Assembly: GCF_032854445.1 (NCBI RefSeq)
Contig: NC_088300.1
Span: 30,611,608 to 30,675,607 of the forward strand
DNA from: Liolophura sinensis
Taxonomy: Eukaryota; Mollusca; Polyplacophora; Chitonida; Chitonidae
Length of the DNA: 64,000 nucleotides
Direction of reading: 5' to 3'
Translations under genes and position numbers: made by a program
In this document: positions 24,736 to 36,590 of the stretch, one piece after another
Numbering within the stretch: position 1 is the first letter of the stretch
Layout: each line of letters opens with the position of its first letter
The notes under the pieces: generated by a model
Told to the model about the DNA's origin: nothing
Seen by the model: the letters and a program-made list of their open reading frames with translations, nothing else
Databases searched by the model: none

Positions 24736-26120
24736 TAATTATATGTATACTGGCTGACAAAAACAGAGCAGATCTCCCAAAAAATTAGAGGAATTAGGTA
24801 TCAGGGTGTATATATACATGTATATAAAGGTGAGTCTGCAGAGTTTTATCTTTGACACATTGTTAACATAAGCAAGATTTGTGTATATTTTCATGCGTGT
24901 GTGCATATATACATGTACCTAAAGCTTGGATTCCTGAAGATAACATGTAGTCCTGATCTCAGACATATTGTTAACTCCCTCTGGGCCATTCGGGTGATGG
25001 TTGCGTGCAAGTGTCATGTGGGCAGTAGGGTGTACGCGTAGATCTGAGGTAAGCATTTGGGGGTAAGCCGGGAAGAATTTCCCTCAAATGATGGACAAGA
25101 ACACGAAAAACGCCAACAAGGAATTGTTAGAGGAGGGCCAAATGGTGCTAGGGCGGACTTGGATCAATCGGGTAATGCCACCTGGAGGTTTGCTGGATAA
25201 ACTGCAATAGCACTCTTACACTGAACAGGGAAGTATTTCTCATAGGGGTTTGTAAAGACTTTTCTGGATACGACAACAACAAAGCATCAATTGGTAGTAG
25301 GCTCTAGGGCCTTATACTTGTTCAACCCTTCACTGTTAGGGTGCGAGACACTTGTTGAAATTGCTACAGAAACCAAATCGACCCAGACTGTAAATACTGG
25401 ATGAAGCTTTTATCAGAGTTTTACTCATACTTGGAAGGACACCTATGTCACAGCTACAACTGTATGACAGAAGTCGTGTGTACCTGGAATGATGTACTAG
25501 TATATCTGTCATGACTGAAAATTTCTCCCTGGAGTTTAGTACCAGAATTTTGATGTTAAATTGAACTTTTTGATCAGATGCTGGGTGTGTGGCATTATCA
25601 TGACTTAATATTAAAAGTACATTTAATATAATTATGGCTGATCAAATTGATGTAGGCCATGCCATGCAATACCTTTACTGCTGAAGTGACATTCAGTTGT
25701 AGTCTCTCACTCATTCAAAATAATATTGCCAGAAAATTTCATGCAAATGGCTGAGACTTTGATCAAGAAACTTTCAGATGATGCAAGTGTTTATTTTATT
25801 TTGCATTCTTTGAACAGTTACAGTATTTATCAGACAAAAATGGTTCTGAAGGCAAATAATAAAAAGTGAAGTTGTGAAAGGCTCACGCATGATACACATG
25901 CATATGTATGTGGAGGTTAGTACTTGTACGTGGTAACTTTGACTTAAACTCTGGTACATGTTATAGTTGCTTGCGGCCTCTGAATTATTTAGTCACGATG
26001 GCCATGCTCTAAACACTGGGTCCCGTAAACTGTGGTTTTCACCAAAGGCCAGATTATGCAAGGTAATTGAGTCAGGCTGTGCTTATATGCTAGCTGTTCA
26101 GATGAACAGGAAGAGAAGAC

Positions 26121-26182
26121 CTGACAGCGTTAATTAGCAGAGTTAATTAGTCAGTGTGAACACTGTAATTGATAATGTCAGG
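26121..26182. promoter_or_regulatory. Homeodomain-type motif cluster with imperfect dyad symmetry
   Basis: Two identical TTAATTAG motifs (26130-26137, 26143-26150) lie 13 bp apart. They are followed by the dyad CAGTGT-GA-ACACTG (26152-26165) and TAATTG (26166-26171). The block is bracketed by CTGACA (26121-26126) and TGTCAG (26177-26182). TAAT-core sites are typical homeodomain targets, and an enhancer within the neurexin intron is a plausible reading. Confidence 0.3.
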
Positions 26183-26623
26183 CGGTAGGTTTGTAGCTGT
26201 ACCGAACATGAACTACTGTGTTTGTTGTCTGTATAAGTCTGACCACATTGGCATGTATGGGCACTAGTGGTCTGCAGGCTGGTATAGGTAAGACTTGGAT
26301 CATATGATGTCTCAGCGGAAACTAGTGCGTTCTCGGGTTGTAGTGATAACTCCCATCTGATTGGTTAAGATTGATAACATGGTGTCACTTTAGATTTTAT
26401 CACTGTCTAGGTTTTTGCTCACTTTGAACTGTGATATTTCATGTATAAAACGCTAATACATGTATATGGTGTGGCCAAACATACATGTGTAACACTACAA
26501 AAAAGTTTATAAACTTTCTTCTTAGGCCTAAAAATGGCGCTGAACTACTGTTTTCAAAACACCCATTTCTGAGTCCTGAAATTAAGAAGCCAAAACAAAT
26601 AGTCCAAACAACTTTGTTGGGAT

Positions 26624-26684
26624 GGGGGTGTCGGTGGAGTGGGGCAGGTGGGGGACAGGCGGAGGGGGGGCAGGTGGAGGGGGG
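26624..26684 (+). other. G-rich tract, potential G-quadruplex in the sense strand
   Basis: G runs of 4-7 occur at 26624-26628, 26641-26644, 26650-26654, 26664-26670 and 26679-26684 with loops of 5-12 nt. Because the G strand is the neurexin sense strand, the structure could also form in the pre-mRNA. Confidence 0.5.
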
Positions 26685-29600
26685 TGCTGAGGCACTAAGC
26701 TGGTCCTAAGTTCCCAGTATCTTCATCAGTGTGGTCATTTCCGAATGTATCCGACCATTGACAGAAAATGTGTATAAAATAGAAGGGGTGATTCACTATG
26801 CCTCAAAAATGAAAATCTTTTCTCTTTTTGGGGGCACACCTTTCTTTATTTTTCTTGATAGCGTACTCTTTGTTTTATAGAACATGTACCTTTTCATACA
26901 TCCTTTAAACTCTTTTGGGTAGGATAATATATCAGAATGTGTTTATATACATTTGATCTAATGGTGTCCATTCTTTTATGTAGTGAGATCGAATTATTGG
27001 TGATTTCAGCTTGGGGCAGCTATTAAACCCTGTCTTCATACCTGCTTGGGGCAGTAACTGTACACTGCCTGTAATATGGACATTATGCTAATGAAAATCT
27101 AGATACATATTGTAACGTGGGAGATATTGTTCATCATTGACGAAAATACCTTTAAAGTGAAACACAGCATCTGACTTATGTTTATGTCCACTGAAAGACA
27201 ACTAGTCTTCAAAGTATCTTAAACCGGCATTAAATATTTTTTGAGATTTTTCTCAACCCTGTAAAAATTAAGTGAAACATCGTCTTTACACGGCTTCAGC
27301 AGGCCTCCATTATCAACAGCAAGGTGACGTCATGTCTACTCTAGCTCTCTGATGTCAAAGGTATTTTCCATATGATAGTCTAAGCAGTAGCCTATGGCAG
27401 ATAAAAGTTGTGGACTTCGGCGATGAAGGCCCAAGTGATAGATATAGTTTTCTCAGAAAATGGACATACTGGAAGAATATTTCTTCCGCTGCTTGAAATG
27501 TTGATACAGTAGGCCTACTATGTAATTTACAAGGAACTCTAGCGACCCTGTTTAAATAGCCCACAGATGCAGGGCCAGGGTATTTCATGTTCAGGCCGCA
27601 GCCTCCAAAGGGATGTGCTGGTGATTTTGACCCCTATTAAATGTTTACAAGATTGTTGAACAACTATATGTAGATTCAAGCTTTATTCTGAAACAAATGG
27701 AAATAAAGCTAAACACCACTGAGGCTGATCTTGGCAGTCAACTGTCACTGGACTTTATGCTTCAGTTTTGTAGCAGTGGCTTCTAAGATGAAAGCAGTGC
27801 TGACCTAGTTATTGCAGACGTCAGGGAAAGCACCTTGGCTTCAACAAGGCGTTTCAATGATTTGACTGTATTTTTTGAAAGGCAAACATCCCTTGTATGC
27901 GAGGAAGATGAAGGGGCAAAATTTAAATTCTTCAGTTGTAATAAATTCAGAGAAAAAAAATTGTGTCATAAGATTTAATTTAATTTTAAGCGTTGTCTGT
28001 TGAGATACCATCTTCTCATTCCCATAAACCTTCGGCATCACTAATGAATTTTGCACTGACTGATATTTGTTATTTAGAAACCAATGACTAAAGGCTAAAA
28101 TGAACGACAACCAAAATTTAAAAAAAAATGCAGTTTGGGCTGAGGCGACATGCTACTGTCTGACATAATTTGTGATAATGTCGTTGAATATTACATGGCT
28201 TGTAAATCAACTGAATTTATGTCTGTGGTGGTCGGTAAATGATACGGTCTTGCCCCACAACACTTTGCGAAATTGCCCTTTTGCTACACGCAACTAAATC
28301 ATTGTAATCAATCTCAAATGATGTCTTCTGCAGTAGTTCTGTGATATCATATGTCACCGCATGTAGTAAATGAGCAAAGGCTATGTCATAGCTTAGGCCA
28401 TGCAATCTGATAGCAACATGTTTGATTGGATAAAATTCTCAAGATGGCTGCCTCGACTCACACAAGCCATTTGTGCAGTATTGTCTTTTTGTTCTACATG
28501 ATATTCATTGAAATCTCATTGAAATAATAAGGTATGATACTTTTTACAAAGCTTGAGTATCCTGCTTTTGATTGAAATATGTTTTACCCAGGTGCTGTCT
28601 TTCACTTTAAACAGTATTCTTGAATTTGCATTCTGTCATTTTTCTTTTACTTGTGCATATGTAGTAGCTTTTTTTATTCTCACCCACAAGTTGATCTTAA
28701 TAGTGAAAAGGGGCCTTTTACGTGGTTCTTTGTTTGTTCACTGGCTGTTTCTAATTAGCTGTGGTATTTATGCAGTTGTAAGTTTGGGTAATCAAGCGGA
28801 CACATATTGTAAGGGTTGATTACCAGTGGTATGTATCTATGACATCTCAATGCACATTGTACCCCTTGTCATATTATTTACATTATCCATCATGAGCAAG
28901 ATAGGACCAATGTCTGTAAAATGACTGTGTTACATAACGGTAAATAGGTGGTAATTACGTGTAAGTATGTGTATGTACTGCCTGTCTTCTACGCTATTAA
29001 AGTTTTAAATCCATTCCGGAAAAAGAAAGTTAGATGCTCCCTAGCTTGTTAATATTTAGACTGTGCTTAAGGATGCTCTTGTGATGGGTAGCCAGTTAAC
29101 ATACAGCTGATAATTGGCTTAACCTCTGTTTACAATTTGCACCAGTGAAATGTTTACAGTTTGTAATTAAATGTAAACGGTTGCTACCCAGGTATAATGA
29201 AGTTCTCACGCAAAACTCAATTTGCATCAGAAAGGTAAACATGAACATTTGTATGCAAGGTCACAGGAAGACAAGTACAACCTGATTATTAAAGCATGTT
29301 GAAAATTTGAAAACCATACTTTGTTTCATCTGCCTTAACTTTGTCATTGCAACATTTTTGGGGGTAATATTTAAAATCTAATCTTGTTCTTAGGAGAAAG
29401 GGAATCCAAATAGGTTGTGGTGGGTGGTGGGTAGGGAGAAAAACTGAAGCTTATAAATCTGATTGATGTGTAATGCAAGAAAAAATTAGTAAGTGTTTAA
29501 AAAGCATTTAATATTTTGATTACAATTAAGATATTAACAGCTCGGAACATTTTGTTGCTTTAATTTCTTGCAATGAAAGGTAAATTACATTTTTACAAAT

Positions 29601-30352
29601 ACATGCTCCAGAAGGGACACCTCCAGGGACAGTGAAGTATTTGTCTAAAAACTAAGTGGCCTTTTAATATATTTCGTATTATATTAACAGTTCATATTCA
29701 GTGTTTGACTTTTTTCCAGTACATATTTCAGAAGCTGTTTGCGCAGTTGAAACCTGTATTTTACATGTTTGTAGGAATCATTAAATTCTGCTTGGAAGGA
29801 TTTCATTGTGAAATTGATCTCCCAATGTTCTCCGAGAAGCTTTTTTTGGCAAACTGCCAAACTGAGATAATTTAATATTAGACACAGTGTTGGGTTTGAG
29901 AGAGCGATTGCCCTGGATATATGATAAGTATGTACATATAGATAAAAGTGCCCATCAAAATCCAGGTTATCTGGGAAAACTGGTTTTTGTGAAGGAGTAC
30001 AGGGTTTTGTTATTAACATGGCTTCCCCTTCTACCCTTCAGATCAGTTCTCAGGTCAAATTATGAAAGTAGCTGGGGATAAACGAATATAAATCACAACC
30101 ATATAAACCAGACATGTCAAGATATGCCCCCAATTGATCCACTTCATATTCCCCATCAGGTTTGTTAAGGGTTTTTTGTAGGCACCAAGTACATACATTT
30201 ATACATTTTGGGAAGATATTCAGTAGCTAGTAGCAAAGTTCTTTGACTTTTATGTACATGTATATGTAGGTGGCCATCACTGCATCAGTCACACCAATTA
30301 ATTCTGAATTAATTTTAATTTAGGGACATGTACATTTAAATTTAAATAGGAT

Positions 30353-30432
30353 CAGGCTCTTGGGCTGAATGGTTAGCGTGCTAGAATAACTCAGTGACTC
30401 AGGAGCCTCTGGAGTTCAAATCCAGCTCGTAC
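30353..30432 (+). mobile_element. tRNA-like SINE head without its body
   Basis: GGGCTGAATGGTTAGCG resembles a tRNA A box and GGAGTTCAAATCC a B box, separated as in a pol III promoter. The sequence parallels the head of the SINE at 48237, including CAGGAGCCTCT. The family body and tail do not follow. It is not a functional tRNA: the arms do not fold convincingly and the sequence matches SINE heads better. Confidence 0.6.
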
Positions 30433-31577
30433 TTATAAATACATATACTTTTTTTCCGTTTTACATAGAATTGACAAATGTAGATCTATACCTTATTGGC
30501 CATCTCAGTGTAATTGACAGTGTGGAGTGAAAAAACAGTTTAAGCACAAATGGGTAATTTAGTGTATGTCACTAGAGATGATTGTATCTTACTGTATAAG
30601 CTTTGTTTTATGTTGATATCATCATGGTTTGTGAAAGTGTATACACCTAAGTTGTATGTTTCCCTGCTATGCACTGAAAGTTACGGGCTTCCCTTTCATG
30701 TGGGTTTTTGTGGTGGTACTGTACCAGCAAAGACTTTGTTTTGATCTAAGCAAAGCTGACAACATAAACTTTGGCCATGCAAACATAACAATGCTCAAAG
30801 GTAAAACAATTAAGTTAACACACCTGTCAAAAGGAAAGTACAATTAAAGGTAATGGCACAGGAAATTTGACATACTTTTATTGTGTATTTAGAGCTTCCT
30901 GTCACACATTCTTTTGTTCTTTCTATATTAGTTCCCACGGAAACTGAAGTTTTCTATTACTTTGCAATTCATTAGGTTTAATACAGAGACTAGAATTTTT
31001 CCTTTGAAAAAAAAACAAAAAAAAAAAAAACAGAACTGCAGATTTGCATAGTTAGCAGGGTTTGCGTAGTTAACAGTATTTGCATTGCACTTAGCATGCA
31101 TCCAGTAGTTCAGGTTATCTTCAAAGATAGGCTTTTTGTGAGAAATTTGTAATAATAAAGTTAAGACAATTTTTGATGTCATATGAGACAGTGTATCATT
31201 TGTCAGATGCATGTGCATGTAAGCTACGGTGTAGTATTGTTGATAGGTATCCTGTTAGAATGATGTTAATTCCTGAAAGTACATAAGAGTTTTTCACTTG
31301 TGTGAATGCAGTCAGGTTTATGGGTATGTGGTTAACCAGAGTCCCTGAAATTCTGTGCCATTGACATCAAGTACATGTATCCAGCAAACATCCCAACTCA
31401 CATATACGCATACAGCTGAGGCCGCAAAAGCTGTATTTTAACTCACGACCTAATCGGTGAAGTGTCTGATAGTTATATTTGGCGGGCCCTTTTATCTCTG
31501 AAATCATCAGGAACCAACACTGCATGGGACTCCTGTTGACATGTACACATACATGTATATGGAATAAGTTTCTTGTA

Positions 31578-31725
31578 GGCTCTGCCCGATTTACTTCAGG
31601 CTCTGTCCAGTGTACTCTAGCTCTGCCCGTATTACTCTAGGCTCTGCCCGTATTACTCTAGGCTCTGCCCGGTGTATACTAGGCTCTGCCCGCTTTACTC
31701 TAGGCTCTACCCAGTTTCCTCTACT
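31578..31725. repeat. 21-bp minisatellite resembling the SINE family A core, 7 copies
   Basis: Units begin with GGCTCTGCCC and recur every 21 bp (CTCTG or its variants at about 31580, 31601, 31621, 31642, 31663, 31684 and 31705). The final unit reads GGCTCTACCCAGTTTCCTCT. This matches the SINE core GGCTCTGCCCGGTTTCCTCC, so the array may have grown from a fragment of that core. The 21-bp period yields an open frame with a repeated seven-residue pattern, which is not evidence for a gene. Confidence 0.85.
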
Positions 31726-31878
31726 GACATTTGTAACCAGTGCACTTTTCTGTAGCTTCCAGGTCAGGTTTTATGGTTGCTCTGTTTTTGGTTGTTGCTC
31801 TGTTTTGGGTTGCCCCTTGAAGAGAGTTTTCTGAAATGCCAAAACTTCCAGTACACGGGTTGATATCTTATGATGGAT

Positions 31879-32008
31879 CTGAGGCCGATTGCACAAAGCA
31901 ATCGTTGGCTAAGTTGATTGTAGCTAACATGACGACACATGCTAAAAGCATAAGGTGGTTTGCATGGTAGTTCCTTAGGCTACGGTTGCTTTGTGCAAGC
32001 GATCTCAG
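31879..32008. mobile_element. Fold-back (MITE-like) element with 27-bp arms
   Basis: The left arm 31879-31905 contains GATTGCACAAAGCAATCGT and the right arm 31982-32008 contains ACGGTTGCTTTGTGCAAGCG. They are inverted complements at 23 of 27 positions, and weaker pairing continues inward (GGCTAAG against CTTAGGC). There is no coding capacity. The target duplication is unclear, so the superfamily is not assigned. Confidence 0.55.
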
Positions 32009-32660
32009 CTGGGCTCAGTCAAAAAAACTTTGTTTTGGCAAGATGAATACCTTAAGACAAAAATAACATAATATAAATCTAAACAAATTGAGGATCGATT
32101 TCATTGGTAAGCCCTCTTTTACATATGAATCTGGCTAATGCAGTGTAGGATCGTGCCCTATTCAAATTTGAAATTATGGCTGAGCCTGTGACCTGACTCT
32201 TCCAAATGAATCCTTATGTATGGACAGGAAAACAAGTTACGTCGTGTAAGATGTCAGGATTAATAATGTCCCTACAAAGGCACAAAGGTTGATCTCATGT
32301 CAGCATTAGCTCAAATAACAAAATGTTGCCCATGTTGCATAAGTGAAATAGATAATTCATATACTGTTAGAAACTGTATAAATATAAAAAATGCAGAAAT
32401 TACTGAGCTTAGATTTGTAATATTGAATTAAAGATAAATAAATTGTACATTTACCTCAGTAATAAGTGCAATTAGGTTTTGTTGATTTTTATGTCAAATA
32501 CTTACTTGTAGCTTTTTATTTTTAATCAAACACCAGTTTCAAAGCTCAGCAGATGATATCAGATCTTGATAAGTCTTTATTCTGATTTTGCAACTTGAGG
32601 TTTATCATCTACCAGTATCTTGAGCATAAATTAAATAAGTTTAATTTGCGTAATCTTCAA

Positions 32661-32798
32661 TTTATTTATTTATTTGATTTGTGCTTTACGCCATACTCAA
32701 GAATATTTCACTTTTGCGACAGCAGCCAGCATTATGGTGGGTAGAAACCAGGCAGAGCCCGGGGGAAACCCACGACCATCCGCAGGTTGCTGGTCAAC
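32661..32798 (-). mobile_element. Short form of SINE family A, inverted, with target duplication
   Basis: The tail TTTATTTATTTATTTGATTT comes first on the plus strand, then CATACTCAAGAATATTTCAC, CAGCATTATGGTGGG and GGCAGAGCCCGGGGG. The flanks TGCGTAATCTTCAA (32647-32660) and TGCATAATCTTCAA (32799-32812) match at 13 of 14 positions. The head is absent. Confidence 0.85.
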
Positions 32799-34849
32799 TG
32801 CATAATCTTCAAATCACGTGCTTTTATAGATGAAGATTGTAATAGAGATAGTAATTTGAAGGAAGCTAGCTTATGAAGCGTCACTAGGTGCAAACTCAAA
32901 ACTTTAACTTATTAGACTAATGGTTTTTTTGTAATGATTTTTATAATGCAGAAATCAGTGCATACTTTTTGAGCTGTCATGAGAAGATGAGGATATTTTT
33001 AAGTTGTGTTTTCCTGGGGATTATACCATTTACCAACAACATACAGTCACATGTGTTTGATATGAATTTGAGATTGGAGCAGACAGCAATGGGTTGTATT
33101 ATATTAGCACTGAAATAAAATCCATTAAAAAAAATGTTGAAAATTTTGGTCACCATTTGTTAAAGTGAACATAAAGTCTGCCACTATATATACATAGAAA
33201 AAAAGATAAACAATGCCTCATATCTTGTACAGCTCAAATTCTATAAATTTTGTAGTTCAGCATTGGGGATATGGCACTGATGGACAATTCAGTCTGAGTA
33301 GCCATGTTGTAGAAGCCCTAATGAACTTGGCCAATCACTAGTGCTTAAAGAGTCGTGTGATAATTGGCTGTCCGTTCAGAATACCTATTAGCTCTCGATT
33401 GTCAGTGTGGATTCTTATAGTGGATAGACAAATATCAATGCAATAAATTGGAGTTTGTGGTTAGTTTAATTGTTAATCTGATGCATTTTGGACCACACAA
33501 TTACGAACAGGGAACGGAGAATGGCTGCCCATGTCACAGTGCCTACATGTTGGTCAGGAGACTACAGTGTCTTGCTGGGATGAGGGGGCAAGAAAACGGG
33601 GGGGGTCATTTCTTGAAGAAAAATGGCATTATTCTTTCCTTAACAAAGTCAGATTTATTCTTCCCGAAATCTGCATGAAAGAGTCTCTTGTAAAACAGAA
33701 TGGCCTGCTTTGTGTGGTAAACTCTCTGATGTTGGTACAGCCAGTTAGACTTCATGCTTACACCCAGACAGGTCAAAGACGAGGACGAGCAGGATTGCTA
33801 AAACATGACGCTTTGTGCCCACAAAGATCATAAAGACCGAGCACCAGGCTAAAAGAAACATCGGCCCTTTGAACACGGAACAGAGCTGATACTCTTTGGT
33901 AGGGTACCAGGCGTTTTTGTTTGTATTTTCTTATTGGCATATTGTTGAATACTGACAATATGGGAGAGCTCCTGGGTTTTGTGACTTCGCTCTAGATAGC
34001 TATATGGCGTCATCAAATGAGTGGGTACTGTCAATCATTTGCTGCTTATTTTGTTGATAAGTTGTGCAGGATTTTTAAAATATGTTTAGAACATTTCTGA
34101 AATACAACTTTATTAATCGAGTGAGCTTTGGTGGCTAACTTTATGTTCCCTTTAACAAACCATGCACACACGTACAGATTTATTCAAGTCCTGTATTCCA
34201 CCTGAAGTTTAGCATGTAAAAATGCACTTCCAAAAACCCATAAAGGCCGTAATAAAATGACGGCTTTTGATGCTGATTCTTATATGTAAGTTTTTCTGAT
34301 ATGAAATTAATGAACCCTCCCAAAAAACAGTGCATGGCCCAATGGATGGACCAATCATAGGCAAGTAAAATGTGTCTATTGTAAAATGGTAAAATTGTTT
34401 AGTAACATGCAAGAATGAGATATTAGATGAAGAAAATGTACTAAATTTTGTTAAAGGAAGAATCTTGAATCATGAATGGAAAATGCCCTCCTGACCCCAA
34501 GTGTAAACATGGACATGTCATGCTGAGAGCAACATCTCCAAACACAACATGAAGTCTATATGAATATAGACTTCAAACATGTCAAACATCTGTCTTCAAA
34601 TGTCAGCCTGGAACTCAAGAGTGTGTCAGATTTGTATAGCTTAGCAGGAATCTTAGAAGTTTCAAAGATGCTCGAGCATTTCAGCCCCTAATTGCATCTG
34701 ATTGTTCCTTTGCTTCGTGGATTAATCTAAAAGGAGATCAGTCTCTGTGGGTGGGAGAAGAGCTTGGAATGTGTGAAGTGAAACACAGCTTGATATAAGG
34801 GTTATACCTCCACAGGATTAATGTGTTGTTCTTTGAACAGATGAAAGAG

Positions 34850-34868
34850 AGGAAACAGTTTGTTTCCT
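34850..34868. promoter_or_regulatory. Perfect 8-bp dyad in a candidate regulatory island
   Basis: AGGAAACA (34850-34857) and TGTTTCCT (34861-34868) form a perfect inverted repeat around GTT. The island about 34680-35040 has fewer homopolymers than its surroundings and includes GGATTAATC-type motifs. Function is unknown. Confidence 0.22.
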
Positions 34869-35637
34869 GTCAAAGAGCTGGCCTTGTCTGTGCCGGATGT
34901 ATTTATGGAATTGTATGTGTGGGCAGCTCAAAGCATTAGACATACTGGTTTGAGACTACTTTGGCTGATCTAGTGGGATCGTTAAGATTGTCTCTTAATT
35001 AGGTCAGGTGTCAGCAATGGTGCAAGACGGACCTACCTGAGGGGTCACAGTGGAAGGTTTCCTTTTTTTTTTTTTTTGTTGTATATTGCCTGATGAAATT
35101 AACCACCCTATGATTATCTGTGAGATAACATCGCACGGCACATTAATATGTAGAAACAAATTAAGAAAAAAATGCAAGAAAAGGTATGTGAGTGTAATGG
35201 AGTTAATGTTTGGTTCTGAGACCCAGTCTTGTGGGATGTGTAGATTTCAACTTTTTTTGGAAAGGTGTGTGGGAGCAGAGTATTAATAGTATTAATGTGA
35301 ACTGGAGCGTTCAGGTGTAAAAATGATTATTTTAATGTTTTTTTAGGTAGTAGTTTAATGAGCTCCTGTGTAAATTAGTAGGCCAATTAAGCGTTTTATA
35401 TGTAATGTATACTTACTTTGGTTTTTTGTTGTTGTTGTTGATTGTGTTTTCTCTTTTTTTTTTTAGCACACATGTTTTATTTGTAAGGTGTGAATATGCA
35501 TATGGGTATATAGATACAGCGTGACAAGCATGTTTATGTGTTTCATGAAATAATTCAGTGGGAAAATTGAAAAGTTTGAAATCTACATGTGCATATCTCC
35601 TATCCATCTTTATGTACGTGTAGATGTAAGACTCTCA

Positions 35638-35755
35638 GCAGATGTCTGATTGGATCAACTTCCCAGCAGGTCCTGTCTGATTGGAGCAACTTCCCAGCAG
35701 GTCCTGTCTGATTGGAGCAACTTCTCAGCAGGTCCTGTCTGATTGGAGCATCTTA
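35638..35755. repeat. 31-bp tandem repeat, 4 copies
   Basis: TCTGATTGGAGCAACTTCCC followed by AGCAGGTCCTG recurs at 35645, 35676, 35707 and 35738, exactly 31 bp apart and nearly identical. There are no spacers between units, so this is a simple tandem array and not a CRISPR array. Confidence 0.9.
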
Positions 35756-36419
35756 TCCTAAGGGAATATTTTTAATGGTAAACTTGAGTGCTCTTATGGG
35801 TTTATTCTGGACACTGAGATAAGTAAATTTGGAGGTGACACATCAGTTGACCACCTCAGTGAAAATTTGCACCTGATTGCAGTGCACAGAAAAAAATGAA
35901 ACCCCAAAAACAAAATAAAACAACAACAACAAAAAATAGCCAGATTAATAGCATTTTTAAGTTATACACGTCCATGTAGACTACTTCTCCTAAATTGGAT
36001 TTGTTCATTGAATTACAACTTCCTGGTCTTATTTACTTTTTTTTTCTAATACATGTACCAAGTTGATGTTCTTCTAATTACACAATATTAGCTGTAGCAA
36101 TCTGCCTTCAGTTAATAATTGCATACTCCCCCGTCCTTTTTTTTTTTTTTTTTTTAACTAAAGGGTAATCGGTCCAGACTAGATGACCCTGGTAGCTTTC
36201 ATCAGATCTACCTGACTCAACGGAAAATCCATTTACATGTCAAACAATATGTATTCTTGGCCAAAGAGTACATATAGAGAAAGGCCAGTTGAAAACCATG
36301 GACACCTGGTCTCATAGCTCCATTTTTTTATTTCAGCAAAAGCGGATTTTTTCTTTTCCATTAAATACTTGTCTGCAGATGTAGGTTTGGAGCATTAAAT
36401 ATTAATGATTTATTTTTAG

Positions 36420-36590
36420 AAAATCGCCTTAGCGGACAGGGAGAGACTGTTGTCAAGGATCCATTATCCACATTAGGTTTCCATGGCGATGCAAATTGAT
36501 ATTATGGAGAGGAAATGAGTGATATTAAATAAAAGGGAAGAGGACTGGCAGTTGGTTCAGACGTGAGCTGAAGCATGGGTAATTAAGCCT
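36420..36590. promoter_or_regulatory. Motif-rich island with X-box-like and octamer sites
   Basis: GGTTTCCATGGCGATGCAAAT combines a GTTTCCATGG half typical of RFX X-boxes with a perfect POU octamer ATGCAAAT (36489-36496). GGTAATTAAGC, a homeodomain-type site, lies downstream at about 36578. The stretch lacks the homopolymers of the surrounding intron, as conserved non-coding elements often do. Conservation itself cannot be judged here. Confidence 0.3.

Noticed and set aside
30353-30432. Apparent tRNA gene
   Set aside because: It resembles the SINE head at 48237 and does not fold into a full cloverleaf.
35638-35755. Short regular repeats considered as a CRISPR array
   Set aside because: Units are directly adjacent without unique spacers and the DNA is animal; it is a simple minisatellite.
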